64,000 nt of DNA from Chlamydia trachomatis (GCA_945862365.1 CAMAXK010000006.1:1-64000); one strand, 5' to 3'. Shown: positions 40,886 through 51,002, counted from the first letter of the stretch. The notes: generated by a model from the letters alone, not told the origin. Program-made: numbers and translations.

Positions 40886-42034
40886 ATGAGAGCGCTTATT
40901 GCTTGTTTAGTTTTATCGATGGGGTGTTTATCTGCTGATATACTTAAGATAGATGGTCCTAATAAAATTACCTCTGAGTGGGAGGAAAAAGTTTTAGGGA
41001 TAACATATGGGGTGACTACCATAGATAAGGCGGTCCATGAGATGGTGAATGGAATGATCTCTGACATATTTGATGAGGCCTTTATCAAAAAAATTTCTGA
41101 AGCTATCAAGAAACAACCAAATGGAGAGGGGGAATTTGTTGATTATTGGGACACTGGTACCCTAAAAGCTAAACTTCCGTTTAAAGATGGAAAAGCTCAC
41201 GGTCATCTTCATGGTTGGTATGAAAATGGTGTTGATGCATTTAAAGGGCACTTTTGTAATGGAGTAAAGCAAGGAACGCATATTACATTTTATAAAGTGA
41301 ACCCTATGCAAATAACAAAAGAGGCTAGAATTTTAAGGTATAATGAGGATGGAAAATTAGATGGAAAGCAAACTAGGTATTATTTTACAGGTAGATTAAT
41401 GACAGTTGTAATATATGAAAATGGATTAGCACATGGAGCTCTGGGCGCTTGGGATGATAAAGAAAAGCAATATCTTTCGGTTGATTATAAAAAAGGATTT
41501 AGGAGGAGATACCCCCCTCCTGCACCTGCTCGAAGAAGACAAATAGTTCGTCATGATTGTAGGTATGTTAATGAGGCTGTTAGGGAATTTGAAAAAGTTG
41601 CTGTAAATGAATTTGGAGTCTTTTCTGATGGAAGCGGGGCGAGTATGCCGAAAGATGTGGAAAGCATTAGTGTAAGTATGACTATTTATAAAAAAGGTGT
41701 GATTGAGGAAGCTAGGGAATTAATTGTAAGATTAAGAGAAAGATTTCTAGAAATTATCAATAAAAATGAAAAGCTGCGTCCTTACTTAAGAGAATATCCC
41801 TTTACACACATAAGAACCCAAGTGAGTCTTGGTTTTTGTGATACCAATGGAATGACATATCAAGATGGAAGTATTGCACATGTTAGTAGTGGTGCTAATA
41901 AAATTGCATATTCCATTAGTGAACCAAACAGCTTTAGTTATACAAATGTTGCTAGAGAACCCTATGATACAGCTGTAGAAATCGTACGTGCAAAAGATAG
42001 GGAAAGAGCCTCTCTTGAGAAATTGAAAGAGTGA
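40886..42034 (+). CDS. Exported MORN/YwqK-like protein, partner 2 (tandem paralog)
   Basis: MRALIACLVLSMGCLSAD leader; near-identical to 39724..40875 over most of its length. Confidence 0.8.
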   Translation: MRALIACLVLSMGCLSADILKIDGPNKITSEWEEKVLGITYGVTTIDKAVHEMVNGMISDIFDEAFIKKISEAIKKQPNGEGEFVDYWDTGTLKAKLPFKDGKAHGHLHGWYENGVDAFKGHFCNGVKQGTHITFYKVNPMQITKEARILRYNEDGKLDGKQTRYYFTGRLMTVVIYENGLAHGALGAWDDKEKQYLSVDYKKGFRRRYPPPAPARRRQIVRHDCRYVNEAVREFEKVAVNEFGVFSDGSGASMPKDVESISVSMTIYKKGVIEEARELIVRLRERFLEIINKNEKLRPYLREYPFTHIRTQVSLGFCDTNGMTYQDGSIAHVSSGANKIAYSISEPNSFSYTNVAREPYDTAVEIVRAKDRERASLEKLKE

Positions 42035-42067
42035 TAAACTCAATTTATCTAAGGTGAATCAAAATAC

Positions 42068-42125
42068 ATATGTTACCACCCGGGGCAAAGCTTGCTAGAG
42101 AGCACAAAGAACACAGAGAAAGGCA
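42068..42125. repeat. Half copy of the MITE-like repeat
   Basis: ccacccggggcaaagcttgctagagagcacaaagaacacagagaaa matches the left arm of 5987-6166. Confidence 0.7.
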
Positions 42126-42198
42126 AAAACCATAGCACAACCCTTACAATTTAAAGTGTGTTACATTTAGACTATAACAGATACGAAAAGGAAAAAAA

Positions 42199-42954
42199 TT
42201 ATAAAATTTCTCCGATGAGAAATTTTGTGAAAAAATAGGTCGCAAAGGTGGCTAAGAAAGTTAAGCTTATTCCTTTGATGGTATTTTCTAAAACTTCGAT
42301 TTTTTCTATTTTTGCCATTAAATAGGAGGCTGCAGCTGTAATGATAAACGTTGTCATAAATAGCCCATATTCATCTGAGATAAAAAGTCCGAGGGGGATG
42401 GAAAGGGCGGTAAGTATTACGCCGCAGGCTGCACCGAGTGCTTGTTTTAAGGGATGAACGTAAGATTCCATTGGAATTCCAAGCTCTTCTTCAAGCATCA
42501 CAGCAAGCAGTTTATTATCATCTGCCATCATCACATCGATGATTTTTGTAAGCAAAGGTTCGGTAAAACCTTTTGCTCGATACATATCAGTCAGCTCTTC
42601 TCTTTCTTCGTTTCGGTTTGTGCTTATTTCATTTTTTTCTTCAAGTACTAGTGCATTGATCCTCTCTAGTCTTGACCAGGCAAGGTGAAATGATCTACCC
42701 ACTTTCCATAAAAAAATTCCAGACATATAGACAGTCAGAAGGATGAAAATTTTGTCTGTGGGTATTGCAAGCATAAATGCGATCATATGAATCAATAGAG
42801 TTGATACAGCAGTATCTTTTGCACTATCGGCACCTGCTGAAATATGACCTGGAACTTCCACTGCGTGAAATTCAGAGCTTGCTTTACTTCCTTTATTGCG
42901 TGCCATTTTTATATGCTCAATAACACCTTCTTTATAATGTGTATTTTTTGACAC
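42199..42954 (-). CDS. VIT1/CCC1-family membrane protein
   Basis: HISAGADSAKDTAVSTLLIHM...ELTDMYRAKGFTEPLLTKIIDVMMADDNKLLAVMLEEELGI; C-terminal TM segments. Confidence 0.75.
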   Translation of the reverse strand: MSKNTHYKEGVIEHIKMARNKGSKASSEFHAVEVPGHISAGADSAKDTAVSTLLIHMIAFMLAIPTDKIFILLTVYMSGIFLWKVGRSFHLAWSRLERINALVLEEKNEISTNRNEEREELTDMYRAKGFTEPLLTKIIDVMMADDNKLLAVMLEEELGIPMESYVHPLKQALGAACGVILTALSIPLGLFISDEYGLFMTTFIITAAASYLMAKIEKIEVLENTIKGISLTFLATFATYFFTKFLIGEIL

Positions 42955-42966
42955 GACTTTTTCCTT

Positions 42967-44226
42967 TTATAAGTATTTTTTCAAAGCTTCAGGAATGTTA
43001 AATGTTCCATCTGCATTTTGATTGTTCTCAAGTAGCGCAACCATTAAGCGAGCAGTAGCAGTTCCTGATCCATTAAGCGTATGAACAAATGTATTTTTTC
43101 CAGAAGCTTTATCAAAGTAACGGATTTTTGAGCGTCTTGCCTGATAATCTGTACAATTTGAAACAGAGGATACTTCATAATAACGCTCTTGTCCTGGAAG
43201 ATAGACTTCAATATCTACCGTTTTAGATGCGCAAAAAGACATATCGCCAGTAACAAGTAACATATTTCGATAGTGAAGATTTAATTTTTGTAAAACTTCT
43301 TCAGCAGAGGCCATAATTGCATCAAACATTTGATCACTTTGCTCAGGAGTTGTGAAGGCAAAAAGTTCTACTTTATTAAATTGGTGAATTCGAATTAAGC
43401 CACGCTCATTTTTCCCATGAGCACCAGCTTCCCTTCTAAAACAAGGTGTATAAGACATTAGTTTTTTAGGAAGCTCTTCCTCATTCATTATTTCATCCAT
43501 ATACAAACCATTTAAAGCCACCTCAGCGGTAGGAATGAGGTAATGATTAAAATCTTTGTCATGAATACGAAACGCTTGTTCGGCAAATTTTGGGAGCTGC
43601 CCAGAGCTATACATCGTTGATGCATTCACCATGTGAGGAACCATGCGCATTTCAAAACCATTTTTCTTATGAGTGTCAATCATTAAATTGATTAATGCCC
43701 ACTCAATTTGAGCTCCAAGTCCTGTATATACTGGAAAACCTGAACCAGAAATTTTTGCACCTCTAGCTAAGTCAAAAATTTTATTTTGCTCGCCAAGTTG
43801 TAAATGGTTTTTAACAGGAAAGTCAAAAATTCTCTTTTCGCCTACTGTTTTGATACAAACATTATCTGCTGGATCTAAAGATACTTTAATACGGCTATCA
43901 GGAACATTAGGGAGAGCATCAAGCCTTTTTTCATACTCAAGTTTTTGATCGTTTGAAAGAGCTTGGAGATCTTTAATTTCTACTTTTAAAGATCCGACAC
44001 TATCAATGATTTTAGAGGTATCTTCCTTTTTTTGTTTCTTTTCTCCAATTTCCTTAGAAAGGGTGTTGAGTTTTTCTTTTAAGCCTTCAAGTTTTAGTAA
44101 GTTTTCAGCAAAAGTTTCATAGCTATCAATCAACTCTTTAAGGGAAATGGCAGGATCTTTTGTTTTTAGAAGTTTTTCAATAGTAGCTGGGTCTTGTAGT
44201 ATTTTTTTGATTGATAACATAATCAC
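42967..44226 (-). CDS. serS: Seryl-tRNA synthetase
   Basis: Class II aaRS motifs: PCFRREAGAHGKNERGLIRIHQFNKVELF; EVSSVSNCTDYQARRSKIRY; HTLNGSGTATARLMVALLEN. Confidence 0.98.
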   Translation of the reverse strand: MIMLSIKKILQDPATIEKLLKTKDPAISLKELIDSYETFAENLLKLEGLKEKLNTLSKEIGEKKQKKEDTSKIIDSVGSLKVEIKDLQALSNDQKLEYEKRLDALPNVPDSRIKVSLDPADNVCIKTVGEKRIFDFPVKNHLQLGEQNKIFDLARGAKISGSGFPVYTGLGAQIEWALINLMIDTHKKNGFEMRMVPHMVNASTMYSSGQLPKFAEQAFRIHDKDFNHYLIPTAEVALNGLYMDEIMNEEELPKKLMSYTPCFRREAGAHGKNERGLIRIHQFNKVELFAFTTPEQSDQMFDAIMASAEEVLQKLNLHYRNMLLVTGDMSFCASKTVDIEVYLPGQERYYEVSSVSNCTDYQARRSKIRYFDKASGKNTFVHTLNGSGTATARLMVALLENNQNADGTFNIPEALKKYL

Positions 44227-44350
44227 ATCCTTTATATTTTAGTATAGGATAAAGAGTTTTGCATTAATCCTCAATAAAAAAGGAAGTTGTATTTTCCGTT
44301 TATCTGTGATAAACTCTAACTAAAAGTGAATTTTCGAATAAAAGGAATGT

Positions 44351-45436
44351 ATGAACGGCCAGCCTATAAAATGTAGACAACCACTAATTCTTCGATACCA
44401 TAGACTTCTAGAAGTTTTTTCTAAAGCAAATGATGTAAGAGACTTTTATCTAGACAAGCTTGAAGGTTTTTTAGTCTATTTTGACCTTGATAAAGGGGAG
44501 GAAGAGCTAGGTTTAGCGGAAAAAGAGCTGAAAGAAAACAGCGATAGATATGTGGCTATTCCAAAATTGACCTACTATGAAACAAGAAAATTCATGGAAG
44601 GTTTTGTTATAGAAAAAGTTTATGATATCGATACTAAAGAAAAACTTTTAGAGATAATAAACTCTCGTGGAGCGCGCGAAAATTTTCTTGAATTTGTTTA
44701 TGATCATTTAGCAGAGCTTGACAAATGGCAGCAGTTTTATCAAGAAAGATCAAGAGTAAGAATTATTGAATTTTTACGTGAAAATGAAGTGGTGTTTGTC
44801 TTTGAAGAAGATCTAGAAATGTCTGTTTCTTCTCTTGAAAAGTTAAAGGAACATAAGTTTACCGTTAGAGTCTCAAAAGATATTGCTCAGGCAAGGGATC
44901 TATTGGAAGCTAAGTCAAAAATGTATTATTCAAGTGATGCGTTAAATCCAAGGCCAAAAAGGGGAAGACCTCCAAAACAACAAGCTAAAGAGGAGTTAGA
45001 ACCAGGGCTAGCCGATGATTTTTATACCACAGTTCCCTCAACACTTAGACCTTTTGTTTTTTCTCCAGAATATAGTAACGCTGCGGCAATGTTTTCATCT
45101 AAATTTGATTCAGAAGAGACCCTACTTGCTAGTATGAAAGGCTCTTCAAAAGCTCCTGTTGATAAGAAATTGCATGCTTTATCACAACGTCTTGAATCAT
45201 TAAGACAGCTATCTGATCGATTAAAGACTGTAGAGCTTTCAGAGTCTTCTATGGATCTTGCTACAAAAGATATCTCTCAAGAAGAATCAAGTGAAGAGTC
45301 AAAAGGATTATCATCCCTTCTTCAAGGCGTTATTCCAAAGATGAAGCCAAAGAAAAGCTTAAAAGAGCGTGCTTTAGAGAAGAAAGAGAAGATGAAAGAA
45401 GTAACTCGTATCAAATCTAAAAAATCAAAAGAATAA
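44351..45436 (+). CDS. UPF0158-like protein with C-terminal basic AT-hook-like extension
   Basis: RYVAIPKLTYYETRKFMEGFVIEKV...ENFLEFVYDHLAELDKWQQFYQERSRVRIIEFLREN; PRPKRGRPPK motif. Confidence 0.65.
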   Translation: MNGQPIKCRQPLILRYHRLLEVFSKANDVRDFYLDKLEGFLVYFDLDKGEEELGLAEKELKENSDRYVAIPKLTYYETRKFMEGFVIEKVYDIDTKEKLLEIINSRGARENFLEFVYDHLAELDKWQQFYQERSRVRIIEFLRENEVVFVFEEDLEMSVSSLEKLKEHKFTVRVSKDIAQARDLLEAKSKMYYSSDALNPRPKRGRPPKQQAKEELEPGLADDFYTTVPSTLRPFVFSPEYSNAAAMFSSKFDSEETLLASMKGSSKAPVDKKLHALSQRLESLRQLSDRLKTVELSESSMDLATKDISQEESSEESKGLSSLLQGVIPKMKPKKSLKERALEKKEKMKEVTRIKSKKSKE

Positions 45437-45437
45437 T

Positions 45438-46451
45438 TTAAACTTTTGTGGTTGAAATACAATCAAAATCAATATCCATATGAGATTTGTTTCTTATATG
45501 GATTTGACCATTTGCTTTTTTATCCTTTAGATAATCGGCCAAAGACATATTTGGAGGAATCACATTATCCATATGACTTCCACCTATCACTATTTTTTCC
45601 CCTTTTAGGGCGTTCCATCTTTTCCAGTCAAAATTTACGTCCCAACCAAGGGTAGATAGACTTAGTTTTGTTAACCCTTTTACAATCTCTTTAATTACCG
45701 GAGTACCCATTTTCCCTGAAATAACCTCACTTAACTTATGAAATGTATGGTAAGCAACAATGGCGCAAGGATTTTTTCCTGGCTCTACTTTTTTATCAAA
45801 ATGTTCTTTTACACATGTTGCTATTGATCCACCAAGAGAGTGTCCAATAAGGACCATATTTTCTAGTTTGTAACCTTGATCAAGGAGTGATTGAACCACT
45901 TCGATTTGATCTTTGACATGTTGGCTATGAGAGGCAAAATCACCTGTAGAATTTGAACAGCCCCGGTAGTTCATTTCCAGAGCATCGTAATTTTGATAAA
46001 TCTTAGTATTTTTCATATAGCCCTTAAGGTGACCTTCATTTGCAAAGACACCATTGCCATGAAAAAGAATAGCAATATGTTTTTCATCATTCTTTTTGGT
46101 TTTATCTTGCAACATAGCTCCTTTTAAAATCGTACCATCTTCTAATTTTAAGGATGCATTCACTTTGTAATCAGAATCATTCCCAGAGCTTTTGAAAGGA
46201 GAGTTTGAAGAAGGAATAAGAAGTATTCTTGTGGCAATTAACATTGCATCGAAAGCAGCAAGCAGTGTCCCTCCCACTGTCAAGGCAATAGCTGCTGCAA
46301 GAGGTAGAAAGAAATACGAAGCTACGACTAAGGCTACAATCCCTACTAATGCTACTATGCCAGTAATGATAAGTGTATAGTTGTGCTTTGGTTTGTCGAC
46401 TTTAAATTCATCGCTTATTTGTAATACATTTTTTGAAACAGCTGTTGTCAT
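45438..46451 (-). CDS. Chlamydial DUF818-like alpha/beta hydrolase with N-terminal bilobed hydrophobic domain
   Basis: IAILFHGNGVFANEG, EMNYRGCSNSTG, VLIGHSLGGSIA nucleophile elbow. Confidence 0.72.
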   Translation of the reverse strand: MTTAVSKNVLQISDEFKVDKPKHNYTLIITGIVALVGIVALVVASYFFLPLAAAIALTVGGTLLAAFDAMLIATRILLIPSSNSPFKSSGNDSDYKVNASLKLEDGTILKGAMLQDKTKKNDEKHIAILFHGNGVFANEGHLKGYMKNTKIYQNYDALEMNYRGCSNSTGDFASHSQHVKDQIEVVQSLLDQGYKLENMVLIGHSLGGSIATCVKEHFDKKVEPGKNPCAIVAYHTFHKLSEVISGKMGTPVIKEIVKGLTKLSLSTLGWDVNFDWKRWNALKGEKIVIGGSHMDNVIPPNMSLADYLKDKKANGQIHIRNKSHMDIDFDCISTTKV

Positions 46452-46512
46452 TTTGTATCCTTAAAAAAAAGATAAATTATATTCTAAGGGGGTGTTAATT
46501 TATAGTAAAAAA

Positions 46513-47523
46513 TTAAGAGCTAAATCTCATACATTCAAAGTTAAAGGTGTTGTGATCTTCATCTCGCACCCATACGTTTGATGTAATTCCATGATCCTTT
46601 AAGTAGACAGCCAAATCCATATAAGGGGGAACGATTTTATCTTTTTTTCCGCCTCCAATGGCAATATTTGTCCCTTTAAGAGATTTCCATTCTTTTGGTG
46701 AAAATTGATAATTCCAGCCCATGCATCCAAGAAGTAAGTGAACGATTTTTTCTGTGACCATTTTTAATAGGGGCCATTTAATGGGTCTTGAACCTAGTTT
46801 ATCCAACCTAAAGCTACTTTGATAAGCAATAAGGGTTGGATATTCAGTGGCCTTTCTTTGTTTACTAAAATGGGATTTTACCGATACTGCAATAGAAGCA
46901 CCTAAGCAATGCCCTAATAAAATGATATTTTTAAGACAGTATCCACGGGCTAAGGCTGCTTCAACAATTTCAATCCCATCTTTCACATTTTGCCTCTGAG
47001 TTCCCATGGTTCCTTCAGAATTGGCCGTTCCTCGGTAGTTCATCTCTAATATATCATGAGTTTTGAACGCCTCTGTTGCCTTAACTTTGGCGCAAGCGCC
47101 TGCATTACTGGCAAAATAGCTATTGCCATGAAAGACAATTACTAGATCCCGATCTTTATTTTCTCTGTTATCTTCCTTGTTAGGTAAAAATGCCCCAGTT
47201 AACACCACCCCATCTTTTAAGGTGATAGAGGTGTTGGATTGATAGTAATGATCCCCTTTTTTTGCCTTTAACAGCTCATTTGCTGACGGCACGATCAAGG
47301 CTCTAGTTGTAATAATTGCCGCTGAAAAAAACAGTCCGATACTTAGATAAACAACGATAAAAATTGCCACCACCATTGGGAAGAAAAAGAGGGAATGGGT
47401 CATAAAGCCAATAACGGTCAGAGCACTACCCACAATTAAGGGGATTGTAAGCCTTTGTCTTGGCCTTTTAATGGTAAACATGTCCTGAATATCCAATAAA
47501 GGGGTGGATTTTTTTCTCTTCAT
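46513..47523 (-). CDS. DUF818-like alpha/beta hydrolase paralog with GHCLG in place of GHSLG
   Basis: LVIVFHGNSYFASNAG, EMNYRGTANSEG, ILLGHCLGASIA; N-terminal double hydrophobic segment. Confidence 0.72.
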   Translation of the reverse strand: MKRKKSTPLLDIQDMFTIKRPRQRLTIPLIVGSALTVIGFMTHSLFFFPMVVAIFIVVYLSIGLFFSAAIITTRALIVPSANELLKAKKGDHYYQSNTSITLKDGVVLTGAFLPNKEDNRENKDRDLVIVFHGNSYFASNAGACAKVKATEAFKTHDILEMNYRGTANSEGTMGTQRQNVKDGIEIVEAALARGYCLKNIILLGHCLGASIAVSVKSHFSKQRKATEYPTLIAYQSSFRLDKLGSRPIKWPLLKMVTEKIVHLLLGCMGWNYQFSPKEWKSLKGTNIAIGGGKKDKIVPPYMDLAVYLKDHGITSNVWVRDEDHNTFNFECMRFSS

Positions 47524-47602
47524 AATAAAATTCTACTTTAGTTATAGAGTAATTATAATGAAAATAACAGCTAAAATTCAATAATTAAAATAAATACTAT
47601 GA

Positions 47603-48376
47603 TTAAAACTCGATTTTCTTACTAACTTTGTCTTGAAAAGCGATAGAAAGGGGGGGCTTTAGGCCAAGTTTTGCCAAATGGTCCCCAACGGTTTTTAAAG
47701 CAACATCTGGATCATTGCACTCAGAGGAAAGGTGGGCTAGGTAGATGTGCTTAAGCCCGTCGTGATGGATTTTTTCGATCAGTTCAGCGCAGGCCTTATT
47801 AGATAGATGGCCCTGCCTTCCTAGCACCCGCTTTTTGTATATCAAGGGTCTTGCACAGGCATGAACCATCGCTTCTTCATGATTGGCCTCAATATAAAGG
47901 TAATCACAACCTTGTAAATGATGGGCTACTAAATTCGAAGCAAAGCCAAGGTCGGTGCAAATACCCACTTTTAGACCATCAAAGGCTAAGGTAAAGGCAC
48001 AGGGATCTAAAGTATCATGTTGGATACTAAATGGGGTGATGGTAATATCCCCAAAAACAAAAGGCTCGCCTGTGGAAAAGATCTTAAAATTTGGTCTTGT
48101 ATCGATTTCTGCACAAATAGCTTTTGCAGTATCGCCATTACATAAAATAGGAATTGTAGTAGATTTTGCAATTTGCTCTAATCCTTTGATGTGGTCACTG
48201 TGTTCATGTGAAATGACAATTCCATCAATATCATCGATGGTCAAATCAATTTCAGCAAGCTTTTCTTGAATCTTTTTAAAACTCAATCCTACATCAAACA
48301 AAAGTTTAGTTTTTCCCGATCCTACGTAAATAACATTACCTTGAGAACCCGAAGAAAGAGGACAAATACCACGCAT
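47603..48376 (-). CDS. Metallo-beta-lactamase-fold hydrolase (YycJ/WalJ-like)
   Basis: ICPLSSGSQGNVIYVGSGKTKLLFDVGLSFKKI...VISHEHSDHIKGL; upstream of ftsK as in Chlamydia. Confidence 0.88.
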   Translation of the reverse strand: MRGICPLSSGSQGNVIYVGSGKTKLLFDVGLSFKKIQEKLAEIDLTIDDIDGIVISHEHSDHIKGLEQIAKSTTIPILCNGDTAKAICAEIDTRPNFKIFSTGEPFVFGDITITPFSIQHDTLDPCAFTLAFDGLKVGICTDLGFASNLVAHHLQGCDYLYIEANHEEAMVHACARPLIYKKRVLGRQGHLSNKACAELIEKIHHDGLKHIYLAHLSSECNDPDVALKTVGDHLAKLGLKPPLSIAFQDKVSKKIEF

Positions 48377-48472
48377 TGTAAACCTACTCCTTAGCTAAAG
48401 TATACAAAAGAGCGTGCAAAAGTGAAAGGGTTTCTTTTTGGTTAAATGTAGGCTAGTTTTATAAACTGATTT

Positions 48473-50881
48473 ATGATATATAGAAGAGATATGAAAAGGG
48501 CCCCTCGTATACCAAAAAAAATCCCAGTAAAAAGTGAGCCACACCCTGAAGCAAGGGGTGTTTTTATCATTGCCGGAAGCATTTTTGTCTTTTTGTGCCT
48601 ATTTTCATTTGTCGATGGCCATCATGAACAAAATATCTTAGGGCTTGCAGGACATTTAATAGCTCATAGTCTGCATTATCTTTTTGGACTTGGTAGCTAT
48701 ATTCTTATTGCCTTTATGACTTTTTTTGGTTGGAAATTTATGAAGGATAGGGATCGAAAGGGTTTGGCCACAAAGATTGCTTATCTATGCCTACATGTAT
48801 TTTCCATTTGTATATTATTAAACCTTTTTGCAGAAACTAAATGGCTTGATTTTTCCCCTTTGTATGAACGAGTTTATTCTGAATCTGTGATTATCAAAGC
48901 AGCTGTTCCAGTAAAATATACGCGCTATAATTTAGGTGGGGTTCCATTTTATTATTTATATAAAGATCTTGTATCCTTTAACTTACAACATTTATTAAGT
49001 GATGTAGGGGTGTTGCTCACCTTTTTTAATTTAGCAATTATTGGCTTTATTTTACTTACCGATTTAAGTTTTGTAAAAATCACAAGACGTCTATTAAATT
49101 TTCTACCCTATATTTCAGATTCTGCAGTCATGGTTTTGAGAAAAATTCTAGTTCTTATGAGAAAATTCTCATTTATGCAGGTCAAGACAACAAAAAAAAA
49201 TGAAAGAGCCCCTCTTGCTGCCTCCGTTTTTCCCCCTTTTACAGGATTTAACGAAAAAAAAACTAAAAATGAATCACCCTCAAAACCTACCAAAGGTGTG
49301 CAGCAGTCACTAAAAATGCTCCCACAGCCGCAGAAACAAAAAATTATTCAAACTCACTCTTTTGCAACTGAAGCTAAAACTGATCCTAAAGTTGAATTTA
49401 CGATGCAGAAGAAATCGCCCCCGACTAAAGCTTCTGAAGCAAATTATAATTTACCACCGATAGACTTACTGTCAGATACAATTGCTGTGGATCAAACGGG
49501 ATTGAAAAGAGAATTGCAGGAAAAAGCACGCATTTTAGAGGAGACATTAGCTAGTTTTTCAATAGAGGCAAAAGTGGGCCATATTCACTCTGGCCCAACT
49601 ATCACCTCATTTGAAGTTCATCCAGCAATTGGGGTAAAAGTTCAAAAAATCAAAGCGTTAGAAAATGATATTGCACTGAATTTACAAGCACGTTCCATCC
49701 GAATTATTGCCCCTATTCCAGGAAAAGCTGCTGTGGGTGTGGAGATTCCATCTACTCTTCCGCAAGATGTGGGCTTTAAAGATATGCTTAATGCCTACCG
49801 TAAATTGCCTACAAAGCATCATATACCAGTGCTTCTTGGAAAAACTGTTCGTGGAGAAGATGTGATGTGTGATTTAACCAAGATGCCCCACTGTATTATT
49901 GCAGGTGCTACTGGTTCTGGTAAATCTGTCTGTATAAATACCATGATCATGTCCATTTTGATGAATTCAACGCCTGATAAGGTGAAGCTTTTATTAATCG
50001 ATCCAAAAAAAGTGGAGCTTACTTTTTTTGCAAAAATCCCTCATTTAATTGCCCCTGTGATTACAGAGCCAGAAGGTGCTTATGCAGCGCTTAAATGGAT
50101 GGTAAAAGAAATGAAGATGCGCTATGAAATGTTAAAACTTTTAGGAGTTAGAAATATCCATAGCTTTAACAAGCGTAAGATCGATAAGGAATTTGAAGAT
50201 AGCCTTGAAATGGAGATCCCAAAAGAGATGTATTTTATGGTAGCAATCATCGATGAGTTCGCAGATCTTATGATGACCTCTTCCTCAGATTTGGAAACAC
50301 CTATTGCACGTATTGCTCAAATGGCTAGAGCTGTCGGTATACACTTAGTGCTTGCCACCCAAAGACCCTCTCGAGAGGTGATTACTGGACTGATTAAAGC
50401 AAACTTTCCAACTCGAATCGCTTTTAAAGTTTCCTCCAGAATCAACAGCCAGATCATCTTGGATGAAAATGGCGCCGAAAGTCTGCTCGGAAATGGAGAT
50501 ATGCTTTTTCTAGCCCCAGGAACCGCCGAGCTGCTTCGATGTCAAGGGGTGTATGTGTGTGATGAAGATATTAAAAAAGTAGTCTCACATATTCAAGACC
50601 GTTTTCCTACAAACTATTTATTTCAATCTTTTGATAATATTTCCTCAGAAGAGCAAATGGTCCAAGAAAAAGAAGAGGGGATGGATCCGTTATATCCAAA
50701 GGCTTTAGAAATCGTCCTTACCTTTAAAACAGCTTCAACCACCTTTTTGCAAAGAAAATTGAAAATCGGTTATGCACGTGCAGCCTCATTAATTGATGCT
50801 TTGCAAGAAAATGGGATCATCAGTGCAGGCGATGGCAGCCGCCCTCGTCGAATCCTTCGCGATGATGTAGAAGAGCAGTAG
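48473..50881 (+). CDS. ftsK: DNA translocase FtsK/SpoIIIE
   Basis: HCIIAGATGSGKSVCINTMIMSILMNSTPDKVKLLLIDPKKVEL; N-terminal TM segments; C-terminal gamma winged helix. Confidence 0.97.
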   Translation: MIYRRDMKRAPRIPKKIPVKSEPHPEARGVFIIAGSIFVFLCLFSFVDGHHEQNILGLAGHLIAHSLHYLFGLGSYILIAFMTFFGWKFMKDRDRKGLATKIAYLCLHVFSICILLNLFAETKWLDFSPLYERVYSESVIIKAAVPVKYTRYNLGGVPFYYLYKDLVSFNLQHLLSDVGVLLTFFNLAIIGFILLTDLSFVKITRRLLNFLPYISDSAVMVLRKILVLMRKFSFMQVKTTKKNERAPLAASVFPPFTGFNEKKTKNESPSKPTKGVQQSLKMLPQPQKQKIIQTHSFATEAKTDPKVEFTMQKKSPPTKASEANYNLPPIDLLSDTIAVDQTGLKRELQEKARILEETLASFSIEAKVGHIHSGPTITSFEVHPAIGVKVQKIKALENDIALNLQARSIRIIAPIPGKAAVGVEIPSTLPQDVGFKDMLNAYRKLPTKHHIPVLLGKTVRGEDVMCDLTKMPHCIIAGATGSGKSVCINTMIMSILMNSTPDKVKLLLIDPKKVELTFFAKIPHLIAPVITEPEGAYAALKWMVKEMKMRYEMLKLLGVRNIHSFNKRKIDKEFEDSLEMEIPKEMYFMVAIIDEFADLMMTSSSDLETPIARIAQMARAVGIHLVLATQRPSREVITGLIKANFPTRIAFKVSSRINSQIILDENGAESLLGNGDMLFLAPGTAELLRCQGVYVCDEDIKKVVSHIQDRFPTNYLFQSFDNISSEEQMVQEKEEGMDPLYPKALEIVLTFKTASTTFLQRKLKIGYARAASLIDALQENGIISAGDGSRPRRILRDDVEEQ

Positions 50882-50964
50882 CAGCTTAAAGTTGATTTTA
50901 AAAATTTAACACGAAGACACAAAGATACTAAGACACAAAGGTCAATAGAGATCTTGCTCAATTA

Positions 50965-51002
50965 GCTTTACCTAAAAAAATATCTATTTTTAGAGGTAAA
51001 GC
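50965..51002. terminator. Inverted repeat between the convergent ftsK and FkbM-like genes, probable terminator
   Basis: GCTTTACCTaaaaaaatatctatttttagAGGTAAAGC, 9-bp perfect arms. Confidence 0.5.

Noticed and set aside
50905-50945. cacgaagacacaaagatactaagacacaaagg short periodic sequence
   Set aside because: Resembles a scrap of a dispersed GACACAAAG-type repeat, but too short and imperfect to call an element or CRISPR.
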